The position numbers were made by a program, and so were the translations under genes. Of a stretch of 64,000 nt of DNA, positions 39,084 through 48,340 are shown in pieces (positions within the stretch are counted from its first letter, which is position 1; every line of letters starts with the position of its first letter). Location: positions 41,007 to 105,006 of the forward strand of contig JAGTQU010000002.1 in the NCBI GenBank assembly GCA_018396695.1, written 5' to 3'. A model generated the notes under the pieces. It was not told where the DNA came from, made no database searches, and saw nothing but the letters and a program-made list of their open reading frames with translations. This stretch comes from Candidatus Bathyarchaeota archaeon. GTDB lineage: Archaea; Thermoproteota; Bathyarchaeia; TCS64.

Positions 39084-40091
39084 ATGGTTAGGGTAGGGAT
39101 CAATGGTTTTGGACGGATCGGGCGCCTTCTCTATAGGGCGATCCTTGAGTCGGATTACGACGTAGATGTGATCGCAGTTAATGACGTTACAACAAGTAAA
39201 AACCTCGCTCACTTACTAAAATATGATAGTGTCCATGGAAAGTTACTGAACGATGTAATGAATAAAGAAGGTAGTATCATAGTTGATGGAAAAGAGATTA
39301 AGGTGCTCAACGAGCTTGAGCCTTCAAAGCTGCCATGGAGAGATTTAATGGTAGATATAGTAGTCGAGTCTACAGGTCGTTTCACAGAGAGATCCAAGGC
39401 AGCTAAACATGTAGAAGCCGGAGCGAAGAAAGTGCTTCTATCCGCAGCTGGAAAGGATGTCGACGTAACCATAGTCCCTGGAATAAACCATGACAAGTAC
39501 GATCCAAACAAACATGAAATAGTCTCCCTAGCCTCATGTACGACGAACTGCCTAGCACCGATCGCAAAGATTCTGAACGATGAATTTGAGATAGAGTCAG
39601 GGTTAATGACTACCATACATGCTTACACTAATGACCAAAGACTTTTAGATCTTCAGCACAGTGATTTAAGGAGGGCTAGGGCTGCAGCCACAAACCTGAT
39701 AATAACAACTACCGGGGCAGCTTCAGCAATAGGTCTAGTATTACCTGAACTCGCGGGGAAGCTCAACGGGATAGCTGTGAGAGCTCCAGTCTCCAATGTC
39801 TCATTAACGGATCTCATAGTGACTGTTAAAAAGGCTACTACAGTTGAGCAAGTGAACTCAGTCTTTAAGAAAGCGTCTGAGGGCAAGTTGAAGGAGATTC
39901 TAGCATATACAGAGGAGCCCCTCGTCTCGTCTGACTTTATTCATGATCCCCATTCAGCGATAGTTGACGGCCTCTCAACGATGGTGGAAGGCAACCTGGT
40001 TAAGGTCATGGCTTGGTATGATAATGAATGGGGCTATAGTAATCGATTAGCTTGGATGCTTGAAAGGATGGGAAAACTAGGAGGTTTCTGA
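39084..40091 (+). CDS. gap: glyceraldehyde-3-phosphate dehydrogenase, class I (bacterial type)
   Basis: MVRVGINGFGRIGRLLYRA, ASCTTNCLAPIAKIL, VKVMAWYDNEWGYSNRL. Confidence 0.95.
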   Translation: MVRVGINGFGRIGRLLYRAILESDYDVDVIAVNDVTTSKNLAHLLKYDSVHGKLLNDVMNKEGSIIVDGKEIKVLNELEPSKLPWRDLMVDIVVESTGRFTERSKAAKHVEAGAKKVLLSAAGKDVDVTIVPGINHDKYDPNKHEIVSLASCTTNCLAPIAKILNDEFEIESGLMTTIHAYTNDQRLLDLQHSDLRRARAAATNLIITTTGAASAIGLVLPELAGKLNGIAVRAPVSNVSLTDLIVTVKKATTVEQVNSVFKKASEGKLKEILAYTEEPLVSSDFIHDPHSAIVDGLSTMVEGNLVKVMAWYDNEWGYSNRLAWMLERMGKLGGF

Positions 40092-40101
40092 AATCCCCTT
40101 T

Positions 40102-41193
40102 TTATCTCGTTACTTGTAGTTGACGCATTTTTTCTAGGTTTTTATGATGATGCCGGAAATACTCTCTTACAGGCTCGAGTATCTTAATCATCGCCTCGGC
40201 TACAGCCATCTTGAAATCGAGGGGGTGCAACTCTTCAGACCTATATAGTTCTTCAAGCTCAGCAAAATCTTCGATGGTAATATCGCCTCCATACTTTGAG
40301 GATCTTTCAACTTCTAAAACACCGAGGTGGGGGAAGACAACCATCTTCGCATGGTCGATTACAGGGTTACCCTCTATAAGTTTGGGAGGGCAGAAGGCGA
40401 GGCGATACTTCTCCCTTATCGTATCTGGATCATCGTTAACGTATACAGCCCCCTTCTCAACGCTTTTAGACATTTTCTTCTTAATACTTTGATCTATCGA
40501 AGCCTCCTCATCGAACGCGCCTTCAACAGTCTCGCCTTGAAGACCTGGAAGCAGAGGCGAATGTAGGCAGACTGGGGTTTTGAAGCCAAGCTTTGGAGCG
40601 ATCTCTCGAGCAAGCATGTGGACCTTCCGCTGGTCTAACCCGGCTCCAGCTACGTCTAGGTCCATCTGGAAGATGTCGCTAGCCTGCATTGCAGGGTATA
40701 GCATCCATGCAGCTTCGATGTCTCCGGCTTCGAAACTTCTCCCCATGATAGGCAACGCCCGTTGAATTCTTTTAACCGTTGAACCTTTCATGATTCTTAT
40801 AACCTTCTCCCAGTAATCAGAGCTGTTAACGAGGTCTGAAGCCCAAATATAACGAACCTTCCCTTCGGGGAGTCCGAGGGCTGTGAAACATTCTTTGAAA
40901 TATTCTCCTCCGATCCTTATGTTCTCCATGATGCCGCCGAGCTTATTATTGATCCAGCTATGCCAGTCTGCAAGGAAGATGATGAAATCGAATCCCGCCT
41001 CAACCCAGTCGAGCATCTTTTTTCCAACTATCAATCCCGTACCAGCATGCATGAGTCCCGAGGTTTCGAAGCCGACGTAACCTTTAGGATGGTCGACGAC
41101 CTCGAGCATTTGACGGAGTTCATCCGGAGTAATTATCTCTTCGAGGTTCCGCACACAGAGTTCGTAACGTCTCTCCAGATCCATTGGATCCAC
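40102..41193 (-). CDS. tyrS: tyrosyl-tRNA synthetase
   Basis: GYVGFETSGLMHAGTGLIVG, MQASDIFQMDLDVAGAGLDQRKVHMLARE, KKKMSKS. Confidence 0.85.
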   Translation of the reverse strand: MDPMDLERRYELCVRNLEEIITPDELRQMLEVVDHPKGYVGFETSGLMHAGTGLIVGKKMLDWVEAGFDFIIFLADWHSWINNKLGGIMENIRIGGEYFKECFTALGLPEGKVRYIWASDLVNSSDYWEKVIRIMKGSTVKRIQRALPIMGRSFEAGDIEAAWMLYPAMQASDIFQMDLDVAGAGLDQRKVHMLAREIAPKLGFKTPVCLHSPLLPGLQGETVEGAFDEEASIDQSIKKKMSKSVEKGAVYVNDDPDTIREKYRLAFCPPKLIEGNPVIDHAKMVVFPHLGVLEVERSSKYGGDITIEDFAELEELYRSEELHPLDFKMAVAEAMIKILEPVREYFRHHHKNLEKMRQLQVTR

Positions 41194-41253
41194 CTGAAAC
41201 CAGAATATTCAACACCCGCCAACTTTTTAAGGTTTAAGGACAGGAGGACATGC

Positions 41254-41508
41254 ACCTAAGGGGAAATATGAAGCAGGATGGATTCCTAAACTAAAGACGG
41301 GCGTCTCTGTCCCTCGCAACAAACCCTCAACTTCACAGACCGGGCTTCGCCCTCCTAAGTTGAGCTCTCTCAGGAGCGAGGATTCTGACGCCCGCCTACC
41401 CGCCTGTACCATGACTGGGTAACCCGCTCTTCACAGCTAAACCTCAGAGGAGTCCGTCTGCATGGCGCGTCGTCTTCAGCGGGCGTATATGTCTTCGTAA
41501 TCTTAGGT
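41254..41508 (+). ncRNA. orphan structured RNA candidate (strand tentative)
   Basis: Terminal helix ACCTAAG/CTTAGGT (41254-60, 41502-08); 97-nt hairpin 41298-41394 with CGGGCGTC/GACGCCCG, CCTCGC/GCGAGG, CTCAACTT/AAGTTGAG, GGGC/GCCC; upstream TATA-like CTTTTTAAG; 3' T-rich TTTTATTCCTTT. Confidence 0.55.
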
Positions 41509-41625
41509 TTTATTCCTTTCGAAACTTTCAAAGGATTCATAAACAGTAAAAACATTTAATTTTTTTCAGAAGAAACGAAGAGGTTTTATATTTAATCTGG
41601 AGTAGCTAAAGGGAAGCGTGGTAGC

Positions 41626-42792
41626 ATGTCTGTGGAAAGATTCGCGAGAAAAGAACTGCTCTCTCTAGGAGGTGGCTCAGCCACTAGAGTTATGATTGGG
41701 AAGATTCCAGGTTTAATCAATCTTGGCGCAGGGGACCCAGACTTCGACCAACCAAAGTTCATAGCGGACGCAGTCTATAAGGCGATGATGGAGGGTCACA
41801 CCCACTACGCGTTTGGGGGGGACCTCGAATTCAAGAAGGCTATCGCGGAATATTATGCAAAGTATGGTATAACAGTGGATCCAGAGACTCAGGTTACGAT
41901 CACCTCAGGTGGGTCGCAAGCCATATTCCAAGCCTTCGCCGCAGTCCTCAACCCAGGGGATGAGATAATTATTCTAGATCCTGCTTATCAGGGATACAAT
42001 CAGCCTGCAGCATACTTTGGAGCTAAGATAGTAAGGGCGAAAATGAAGAAGGATAAGTCAGGACTATTTAGACCAGAGATAAACAACATTAAGGCAGCTG
42101 TGACGAAGAATACTAAGGCTTTGATGATTTGCAACCCTGATAATCCGGCAGGCATCGTCTATACTAAAAAGGAGCTTGAAGAAATCTCCGCGTTAGCTGT
42201 TGAGAAAGACTTCGTCGTCTTCGACGACATGATATATACCGAGTTTATCTGGAGGGGAAGAAAATATGCGCCTATTTTCGATATGCCAGGAATGCAGGAG
42301 AGGACTATGGTTCTGTCAAGCTTCTCTAAGACCTTCGCTTGGACGGGGTGCAGAGCTGGATTCATAATCGCTGGACCCCAGCTTTCCGAATTGCTGAATC
42401 GGGTGCCTATAGGAATATGCTCTGTCCCAGTGGCTTTCCAGAAGGCTGGCATCGAGGCTCTGAAAAACGGATGGGGCTTTGTTGAAGAGATGAGGAAGGC
42501 GTACGAGGAGCGTATTGAATACTGTGTTAAACGTATGAATGAGATATCTGGAGTAAAGTGCCCGATGCCTGAAGGAGCCTTCTACCTGTTCCCCGATATC
42601 TCAGGGTTGGGGATACCTTCAGCAAAGTTCTGTGAGGGCATCTTCAAAGAGGAGAAGCTGAGAATAGTCCCAGGCACAAACTATGGTCCTAATGGGGAGG
42701 GGCATGTAAGACTAGCGCTGGTTGTCCCCCTAAAGACCTGTGAAGAAGTGATGGACAGATTCGAGAGATACGTGAAGAAACTTAAACCCTAA
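41626..42792 (+). CDS. class I/II PLP aminotransferase (aspartate aminotransferase-like)
   Basis: GDPDFDQPKF, TSGGSQAIFQAF, NPDNPAGIVY, SSFSKTFAWTGCRAGF. Confidence 0.93.
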   Translation: MSVERFARKELLSLGGGSATRVMIGKIPGLINLGAGDPDFDQPKFIADAVYKAMMEGHTHYAFGGDLEFKKAIAEYYAKYGITVDPETQVTITSGGSQAIFQAFAAVLNPGDEIIILDPAYQGYNQPAAYFGAKIVRAKMKKDKSGLFRPEINNIKAAVTKNTKALMICNPDNPAGIVYTKKELEEISALAVEKDFVVFDDMIYTEFIWRGRKYAPIFDMPGMQERTMVLSSFSKTFAWTGCRAGFIIAGPQLSELLNRVPIGICSVPVAFQKAGIEALKNGWGFVEEMRKAYEERIEYCVKRMNEISGVKCPMPEGAFYLFPDISGLGIPSAKFCEGIFKEEKLRIVPGTNYGPNGEGHVRLALVVPLKTCEEVMDRFERYVKKLKP

Positions 42793-42842
42793 TTTTTTTA
42801 ATTAGTGCAACGCTCTGAACCCCGTGATTTAAAAGAGCGGAT

Positions 42843-44072
42843 TCAGTTAGAAAGCCTATATAGTTTCTTCGCATTTTCGAAGAGGATGTGTTGAGCTATC
42901 TTTTTGGCTTCCTCTTCATCCAGCTCCTCAGCTTCAATCAAGTAATCAAGGACCTTTGAAAGGGATTTCTTGACGCGTCTAGAGGCTAACCAGTGAAACT
43001 CAGGAATATTGAACCCGTCTGAACCGTAGACGATCTTGTTTGTTGGAGCCATCTCGAAAAGGTTTAGAAGCTTCTCGACAGCGCCTATAGTAGCAAAAGG
43101 TATCATCTCAGATAGATCTAAAAAGACGTTCGGGTACGAGCTGACCAGGAACCCTGACTCCTCCGTGAAGGGGTACCCTCCATGAACTAGAACTATTCTT
43201 ACGTTCTTAACCGAATGGTCGTTTATGAACTCGTGGAGTAGTAAAGGATTCGACAAACTCAGATCCATAGGAGCGTCTCCGAATCCCGTATGGATTTGAA
43301 AAGGGATCCCGTAACTCCTACTCGCCTCTATACCTAAGTAGGCGAAGTAGTCGAAGACGGTTTTAACCAAGTCAGTCTTAGCTGATAAAACTTCTCTGAC
43401 GCTTCTCTTCTCGGATACGGCTAAGGCTAGCTTTGCGTAAGCCATCTCAGCTTCATTCTCGCTTCTCCGCTTAATGTTTAAGCCCGTGCGATACGCAATG
43501 ATCGTCTTCAAACTCGCAGCTCCATTCGATACCGCTTCATCTATTTGTTTATGGAAACCATCTACAGCCGAGTTGAATGAAAGCCGCGCCCTCATAAGGC
43601 TGTAAAGAACTCTTTCAATCCTAATGATCTCCCTCACCTTACATGGGACAATTTTCCTGAACTCTTCAATGCTTATCGAATATCCCGTACTCTCAATCGA
43701 AGGATAGCCCGTATCAACGAGCATCATATCGATCCTTGCGTCACTAAAAAGGAGCCTTATATACTCTATAGGATCTTGCTTATACTGTTTCTCCCTTTCT
43801 TTGATAATTTCTTCATCACATCCTTGAACTCCTAGAAGACGAGATAACTCCTTCATCATCTGTCGGTATAAGAAAGTGTTAACAACGTCTTGTTGCGGGA
43901 TCTCTACATCAGAGAGTTTAAGATAAGATGGAAAAGGCTTCGACTCCTTCGTGGGGAGGAAAGGATGACAGTGGTCATCGACGACTTTATAGTTAGATAA
44001 ATCGAGCATGAAACTATCCCTGAAACATAATAAACCATACGCCAAATAAAAAAGGGAAGTATGAAGCTTCAA
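42843..44072 (-). CDS. amidohydrolase-family protein
   Basis: VVDDHCHPFLP, FQIHTGFGDAP, LVHGGYP, YGSDGFNIPE. Confidence 0.85.
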   Translation of the reverse strand: MKLHTSLFYLAYGLLCFRDSFMLDLSNYKVVDDHCHPFLPTKESKPFPSYLKLSDVEIPQQDVVNTFLYRQMMKELSRLLGVQGCDEEIIKEREKQYKQDPIEYIRLLFSDARIDMMLVDTGYPSIESTGYSISIEEFRKIVPCKVREIIRIERVLYSLMRARLSFNSAVDGFHKQIDEAVSNGAASLKTIIAYRTGLNIKRRSENEAEMAYAKLALAVSEKRSVREVLSAKTDLVKTVFDYFAYLGIEASRSYGIPFQIHTGFGDAPMDLSLSNPLLLHEFINDHSVKNVRIVLVHGGYPFTEESGFLVSSYPNVFLDLSEMIPFATIGAVEKLLNLFEMAPTNKIVYGSDGFNIPEFHWLASRRVKKSLSKVLDYLIEAEELDEEEAKKIAQHILFENAKKLYRLSN

Positions 44073-44082
44073 AGATTTGGGG

Positions 44083-45528
44083 CTACTTTTTCTTCAAAGC
44101 CGCTTCATAAGCCGACCTTGCAACCTCAAGCGGAGGATTAACCTCTTCAGGTATCGGCGACTTGTAGACCCTATTCTTCATCCTCTGTTTAAACTCTTCC
44201 TGAGCCTTACTCAACAACTCTGGCTTAGTCATCAAGTCTAAACCTGCTCCGGCTATCGTCTTCGCTGCGAAGATCAAGGATTTGTGACCGATGCTCATTC
44301 CGCTGCAGGCAGTTGCTTGCCAAGAGTGGCCTGGAGCTCCAAGTATGAACGTGGCTGTACCGAACTCCATCGTCGGAGTCTTCCAGCTTACATCTGATAC
44401 ATCCGTCGATCCCGCCATCACCATTCCTTCATCCCAGGGATCAATCACCTCTTGGACGATGTCGACGTCGAGATACTTCTCCCAGTCTGGAAAATTCAAT
44501 TTCCTTAAAACATCCCTCTTCTGCTCTTTGGGAACAGTCTCCGCGATCTTTCTAGCAAACTCCATCTCTTCGCTAGTGTATTGAATAACGCCTATCTCCC
44601 TCATGTTCGCGGTCACAATCTCGCTTAGAGTTTTATTCGGAAGCAGATTGTAGCATCCTCCAAGAAACTCAACCTTATGCGTCGTCTCAGCCATCAAGTC
44701 GGCTCCTTCAGCGATCTTCAGAACCCAATTGTATATCTGCTCAACCTGATCCCTTTCAGGGGCTCTAACATAGAACCAGCTCCTCGCGTAGTCTGGAACA
44801 ACGTTCGGCTGCCCTCCACCAGCCTCGATGACGTAGTGGATACGAGCCTTCTCGATTATATGTTCACGCATGTAGTTTACGCCAATATTCATCAACTCCA
44901 CGGCATCGAGAGCGCTCCGCCCCTGCTCAGGAGAGCCAGCCGCGTGCGAAGACTTCCCATAGAAATGGAATTTAACGGAGTTGACGGCGTTACTACTCGA
45001 AAGTCTAGCAGTGTTTATCTGGCTCGGATGGTGGCTTAGACACGCGTCAACGCCTTCGAAGAGCCCTGCCCGAACCATGAAGACTTTGCCATCATAGTTC
45101 TCTTCCGCAGGAGTTCCGAAGAACTTTACCGTCCCTTTGATCCCTACCCTCTCCATCGTCTCCTTAATAGCGATAGCCCCAGCCACCCCTGACGTCCCAT
45201 GTATGTTATGCCCACAACCGTGTCCAGGAGCCCCTTCAATGACAGGCGTCTTGTACGGGACAGGCTCCTGAGAGAGACCAGGTAGCGCATCATATTCTCC
45301 CATCACTCCTATCATAGGACGCCCTTCCCCCCAACTTGCCACGAAGGCTGTAGGCATCCCTGCGACACCCCTCTCAACCTTAAATCCATGCTTCTCCAGC
45401 TCGTCCGCAAGGAGCTTCGAGGACTTGTACTCCATCAAACCGAGCTCAGCGTAACCCCATATCTTGTCGCTGATCTCGATTATCCTATCCCGGTTCTCGT
45501 CAATCCATCTCCACGCTGATTCCTTCAT
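44083..45528 (-). CDS. M20 amidohydrolase, AbgB-like (aminobenzoyl-glutamate utilization protein B family)
   Basis: IGVMGEYDALPGLSQ, GAPGHGCGHNIHGTSGVAGAIA, GTPAEENYDGK. Confidence 0.9.
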   Translation of the reverse strand: MKESAWRWIDENRDRIIEISDKIWGYAELGLMEYKSSKLLADELEKHGFKVERGVAGMPTAFVASWGEGRPMIGVMGEYDALPGLSQEPVPYKTPVIEGAPGHGCGHNIHGTSGVAGAIAIKETMERVGIKGTVKFFGTPAEENYDGKVFMVRAGLFEGVDACLSHHPSQINTARLSSSNAVNSVKFHFYGKSSHAAGSPEQGRSALDAVELMNIGVNYMREHIIEKARIHYVIEAGGGQPNVVPDYARSWFYVRAPERDQVEQIYNWVLKIAEGADLMAETTHKVEFLGGCYNLLPNKTLSEIVTANMREIGVIQYTSEEMEFARKIAETVPKEQKRDVLRKLNFPDWEKYLDVDIVQEVIDPWDEGMVMAGSTDVSDVSWKTPTMEFGTATFILGAPGHSWQATACSGMSIGHKSLIFAAKTIAGAGLDLMTKPELLSKAQEEFKQRMKNRVYKSPIPEEVNPPLEVARSAYEAALKKK

Positions 45529-45648
45529 CCTACAACCCTATTATTTAGATGAAATAATCTACGTAAAAAATATGGGGAAGATTATCGCTTAGAAGAAGAT
45601 TTAACTCTTCTAAAAAAGAGGGCGTTAGAAAAGAGTTGCTAAAAAAGT

Positions 45649-46815
45649 TTATGAGAATATTTTCTTGAAGCGATCGACTATAATCTTCTCATCTCCATCG
45701 TCAAGATTGAGAGTATTTATTATGAAGCTGTTCCCAGTCCCCCAGTATCTAACCCAGATCTCAGGATTTTCTTTTCTCAACGCGGAAACGATGCCTCTTA
45801 CCTTCTCTTCAGAGAAATCATCGAAGCTAAGCTGAAGCCCTATAGTGTGGTACCCCGATCCTTTACCAGATTGAGGAACATAGTTTAAACGCACGTTACG
45901 TAAGCCGCTGATACCTCGTAGACTATCCTCAATGTAGTGGACTTTCTCCCAAGCAGGTTTAAACCTCTCAGTTTCGTGATCAAGGGTCATCCATAGTCTA
46001 AGCGCCACCACTAAACCCACTATCTCTTGCCTATCGAGCTTATATCCACGTCCAATGCTTCTCCAAAAGCCAGGCATCTCCGAAGGCCCTGACTCGGCTC
46101 CGACGAAGCTGTGCAGACCAACAGCCTCGACGAGATCTTTTCTTCCTAAGACGAAGCCTGTGGATTGAGGCCCCCCAACATACTTACCTCCATAAGCAAC
46201 GAGGTCGCAGCCCATTTTGGTAAACCGTTTCAGCCCTTCAAGAGGCCATGTCTGGCCGGCGGCATCAACTATGATAGGGATACCGTGATCATGCCCAACC
46301 TTAACAACTTCTTCAAGAGGCGCAACTTCGCTCCTAGGGGACATCAAAGCGGCATGGTGGATGGCTGCCGTCTTCTCGTTTATAGCCTTTTCAATCAGAT
46401 CCGCTGTGCACCCCCACCTCTCATCCCCGACCGGGATGAGCCTGCCTCCTGGAACCTCCATACTTCTGTCATAGACGAGAAGACGGTTGCACCTCTGGAT
46501 TATGATCTCATTCTTCATGCCTGAAGTGTCTGGAAGCCTCCTCATCTTCTCGGGATCCTTACCTGCTATGCAGGCTGCTGCGCTTAAAACTAGACCGGCG
46601 AAAGCGCCAGAGGTTGGAAAAGCAGCCTCTGCACCTGTCAAATCGCTTATTATCTCACCTGCTCTTATGTGGAGCCCCCACATATCGCAGTAGTAGCTGT
46701 TAGCCTCATCCATCGCCCTCTTGACTTCTTCTTTGAGTTTGGATCCACCCAGCCTCGTCTATGCGAAGGCTGCGTTGATTACTCTTCTTACTCCAAGCTC
46801 ATCATAAATGTTCAT
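45649..46815 (-). CDS. SelA-like PLP-dependent enzyme with in-frame TAG at 46759-46761
   Basis: MNIYDELGVRRVINAAFA*TRLGGSKLKEEVKRAMDEANSYYCDMW... ; ATG at 46815 is in frame with ORF start 46713; YGGKYVGGPQSTGFVLG PLP-lysine region. Confidence 0.75.
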
Positions 46816-46890
46816 CAGAATCTATCAGCTTAAGATCGATAAAAGGTTTAGTGAAATGAAATTTTTTATTCGGTTAATCTAAAAGTGTTA

Positions 46891-48246
46891 TTATCCCCAA
46901 GCACTCATCTCTCCCAGCACAGAGTCTGAAACCCTTCCTTCAACGACGTCGATGATTGATTCCTCAATGATGTCTAAAGCCTTTTCGAGGTCTTCTGGGC
47001 TAATATTCAGCGGGGGGGCTATGCGCAGAACATTGCCGAATCTTCCGAAAGAAATCATGATTAGCCCCCTCTCCCATGCTCTATAGCAGGTTTTCATAGC
47101 TTCCTGCCGTGCGGGAGTCTTCTTCGCATCCTTCACGAGATCGATGCCTATAAGCAACCCCTTACCCCGAATATCCCCGATGATCTCTAAACGCTCCTTC
47201 ATCTCTTCAAATCTCCGCATAACCCTCTTACCAGTCTCTTCAGCCTTCTCTGGGAGACGCTCCTTTTCAACCACATTGATCGTCGCTAAAGAGGCTGCGC
47301 ATACTATAGGGTTAGCCTCAGCCGTGAAAAGGTGCGCTGGAGCAATCCACTCCTCCATTAACTCGCTTTTAGAAATGAGTGCCCCCATGGGAAGCCCTGA
47401 GGCTATTGCTTTCGCAACGATCAGAACATCAGGCTCTATCCCGTAATGCTCGATCGCGAACATTTTTCCAGAGCGTCCAAACCCTGTCTGAACCTCTTCA
47501 TCTACGTATAGGATGCCGTTCTCCTCACATAGCCTCTTGATTTCGCGTAAAAACTCTCTTGGGGGAATTATAACCCCTGCATCCCCTTGGATGGGTTCTA
47601 GTACGAAAGCCGCAACCTCTTCAGCTGGAATCAGGATCTTAAAGAGGCTCTCTATGAACCCTATGCAGTGGAGTCCACACTCGGGATACTCTAAACCAAA
47701 ATAGCAACGGTAACAATCAGCGTATGGAACGTGGTAAACTTCAGGGAGGAGCGGTCCAAGCCTCTTCTTCAAGCCTAGTGCTGAAGCAGTCAGAGTCAAC
47801 GCCCCATACGTCGTCCCATGATAGGATCCGAGGAATGAGATTATCTTCTGCCTGCCTGTTGCCGACCTCGCTAACTTGATGGCTCCATCATTTGCGTCTG
47901 ACCCCGATAGGCTGTACGCGACTCTCTTCCTGAAGCTTCCCGGAGTTAGGCTCGCAAGCTTCTCAGCAAGGAGGACAGGAAGCTCGTAGAAGGAGTAGCC
48001 TAGGGTATTGTGGATGAATTTCTCAGATTGCTCCCTGATGGCTTTAACGATCTCAGGATGACAGTGCCCTATGTTGTTGACTGCGGCACCCGTCAAGAAG
48101 TCTATGTACTCGTTCCCGTCTAGATCCCATACCTTAGAACCCTCACCTTTCTCAATGACGAAAGGGTAGTAAGCCATCCTACACGCCTGAGAGATGATCC
48201 GCCTATCCCTCTCTACAACCTCTCTGCATCTTCTTGAAGACTTCAT
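46891..48246 (-). CDS. class III aminotransferase
   Basis: GAAVNNIGHCHPEIV, SGSDANDGAIKLAR, LYVDEEVQTGFGRSGKMFA, IVAKAIASGLPMGALI. Confidence 0.93.
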   Translation of the reverse strand: MKSSRRCREVVERDRRIISQACRMAYYPFVIEKGEGSKVWDLDGNEYIDFLTGAAVNNIGHCHPEIVKAIREQSEKFIHNTLGYSFYELPVLLAEKLASLTPGSFRKRVAYSLSGSDANDGAIKLARSATGRQKIISFLGSYHGTTYGALTLTASALGLKKRLGPLLPEVYHVPYADCYRCYFGLEYPECGLHCIGFIESLFKILIPAEEVAAFVLEPIQGDAGVIIPPREFLREIKRLCEENGILYVDEEVQTGFGRSGKMFAIEHYGIEPDVLIVAKAIASGLPMGALISKSELMEEWIAPAHLFTAEANPIVCAASLATINVVEKERLPEKAEETGKRVMRRFEEMKERLEIIGDIRGKGLLIGIDLVKDAKKTPARQEAMKTCYRAWERGLIMISFGRFGNVLRIAPPLNISPEDLEKALDIIEESIIDVVEGRVSDSVLGEMSAWG

Positions 48247-48340
48247 GGTTTAGAAGTTAGAGGCACGAGCATAAAGAAATTTTTATGAAAACGGCTGAAA
48301 ACGGGGATTAGAACCATTGATTTGAGCTGACGGTGAGGTT

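Noticed and set aside
41254-41508. RNase P RNA
   Set aside because: No GAGGAAAGUCC-like CR-I nor ACAGAA-type CR-V in the expected positions on either strand. The best partial look-alike (AGAGGAGTCCGTC, 41445-41457) lies near the 3' end on the plus strand, where CR-I should not be. A cmscan could overturn this.
46759-46761. Pyrrolysine codon as the default reading
   Set aside because: TAG is used as an ordinary terminator by many genes in this window and no pyl genes are visible; kept only as one hypothesis in the finding.
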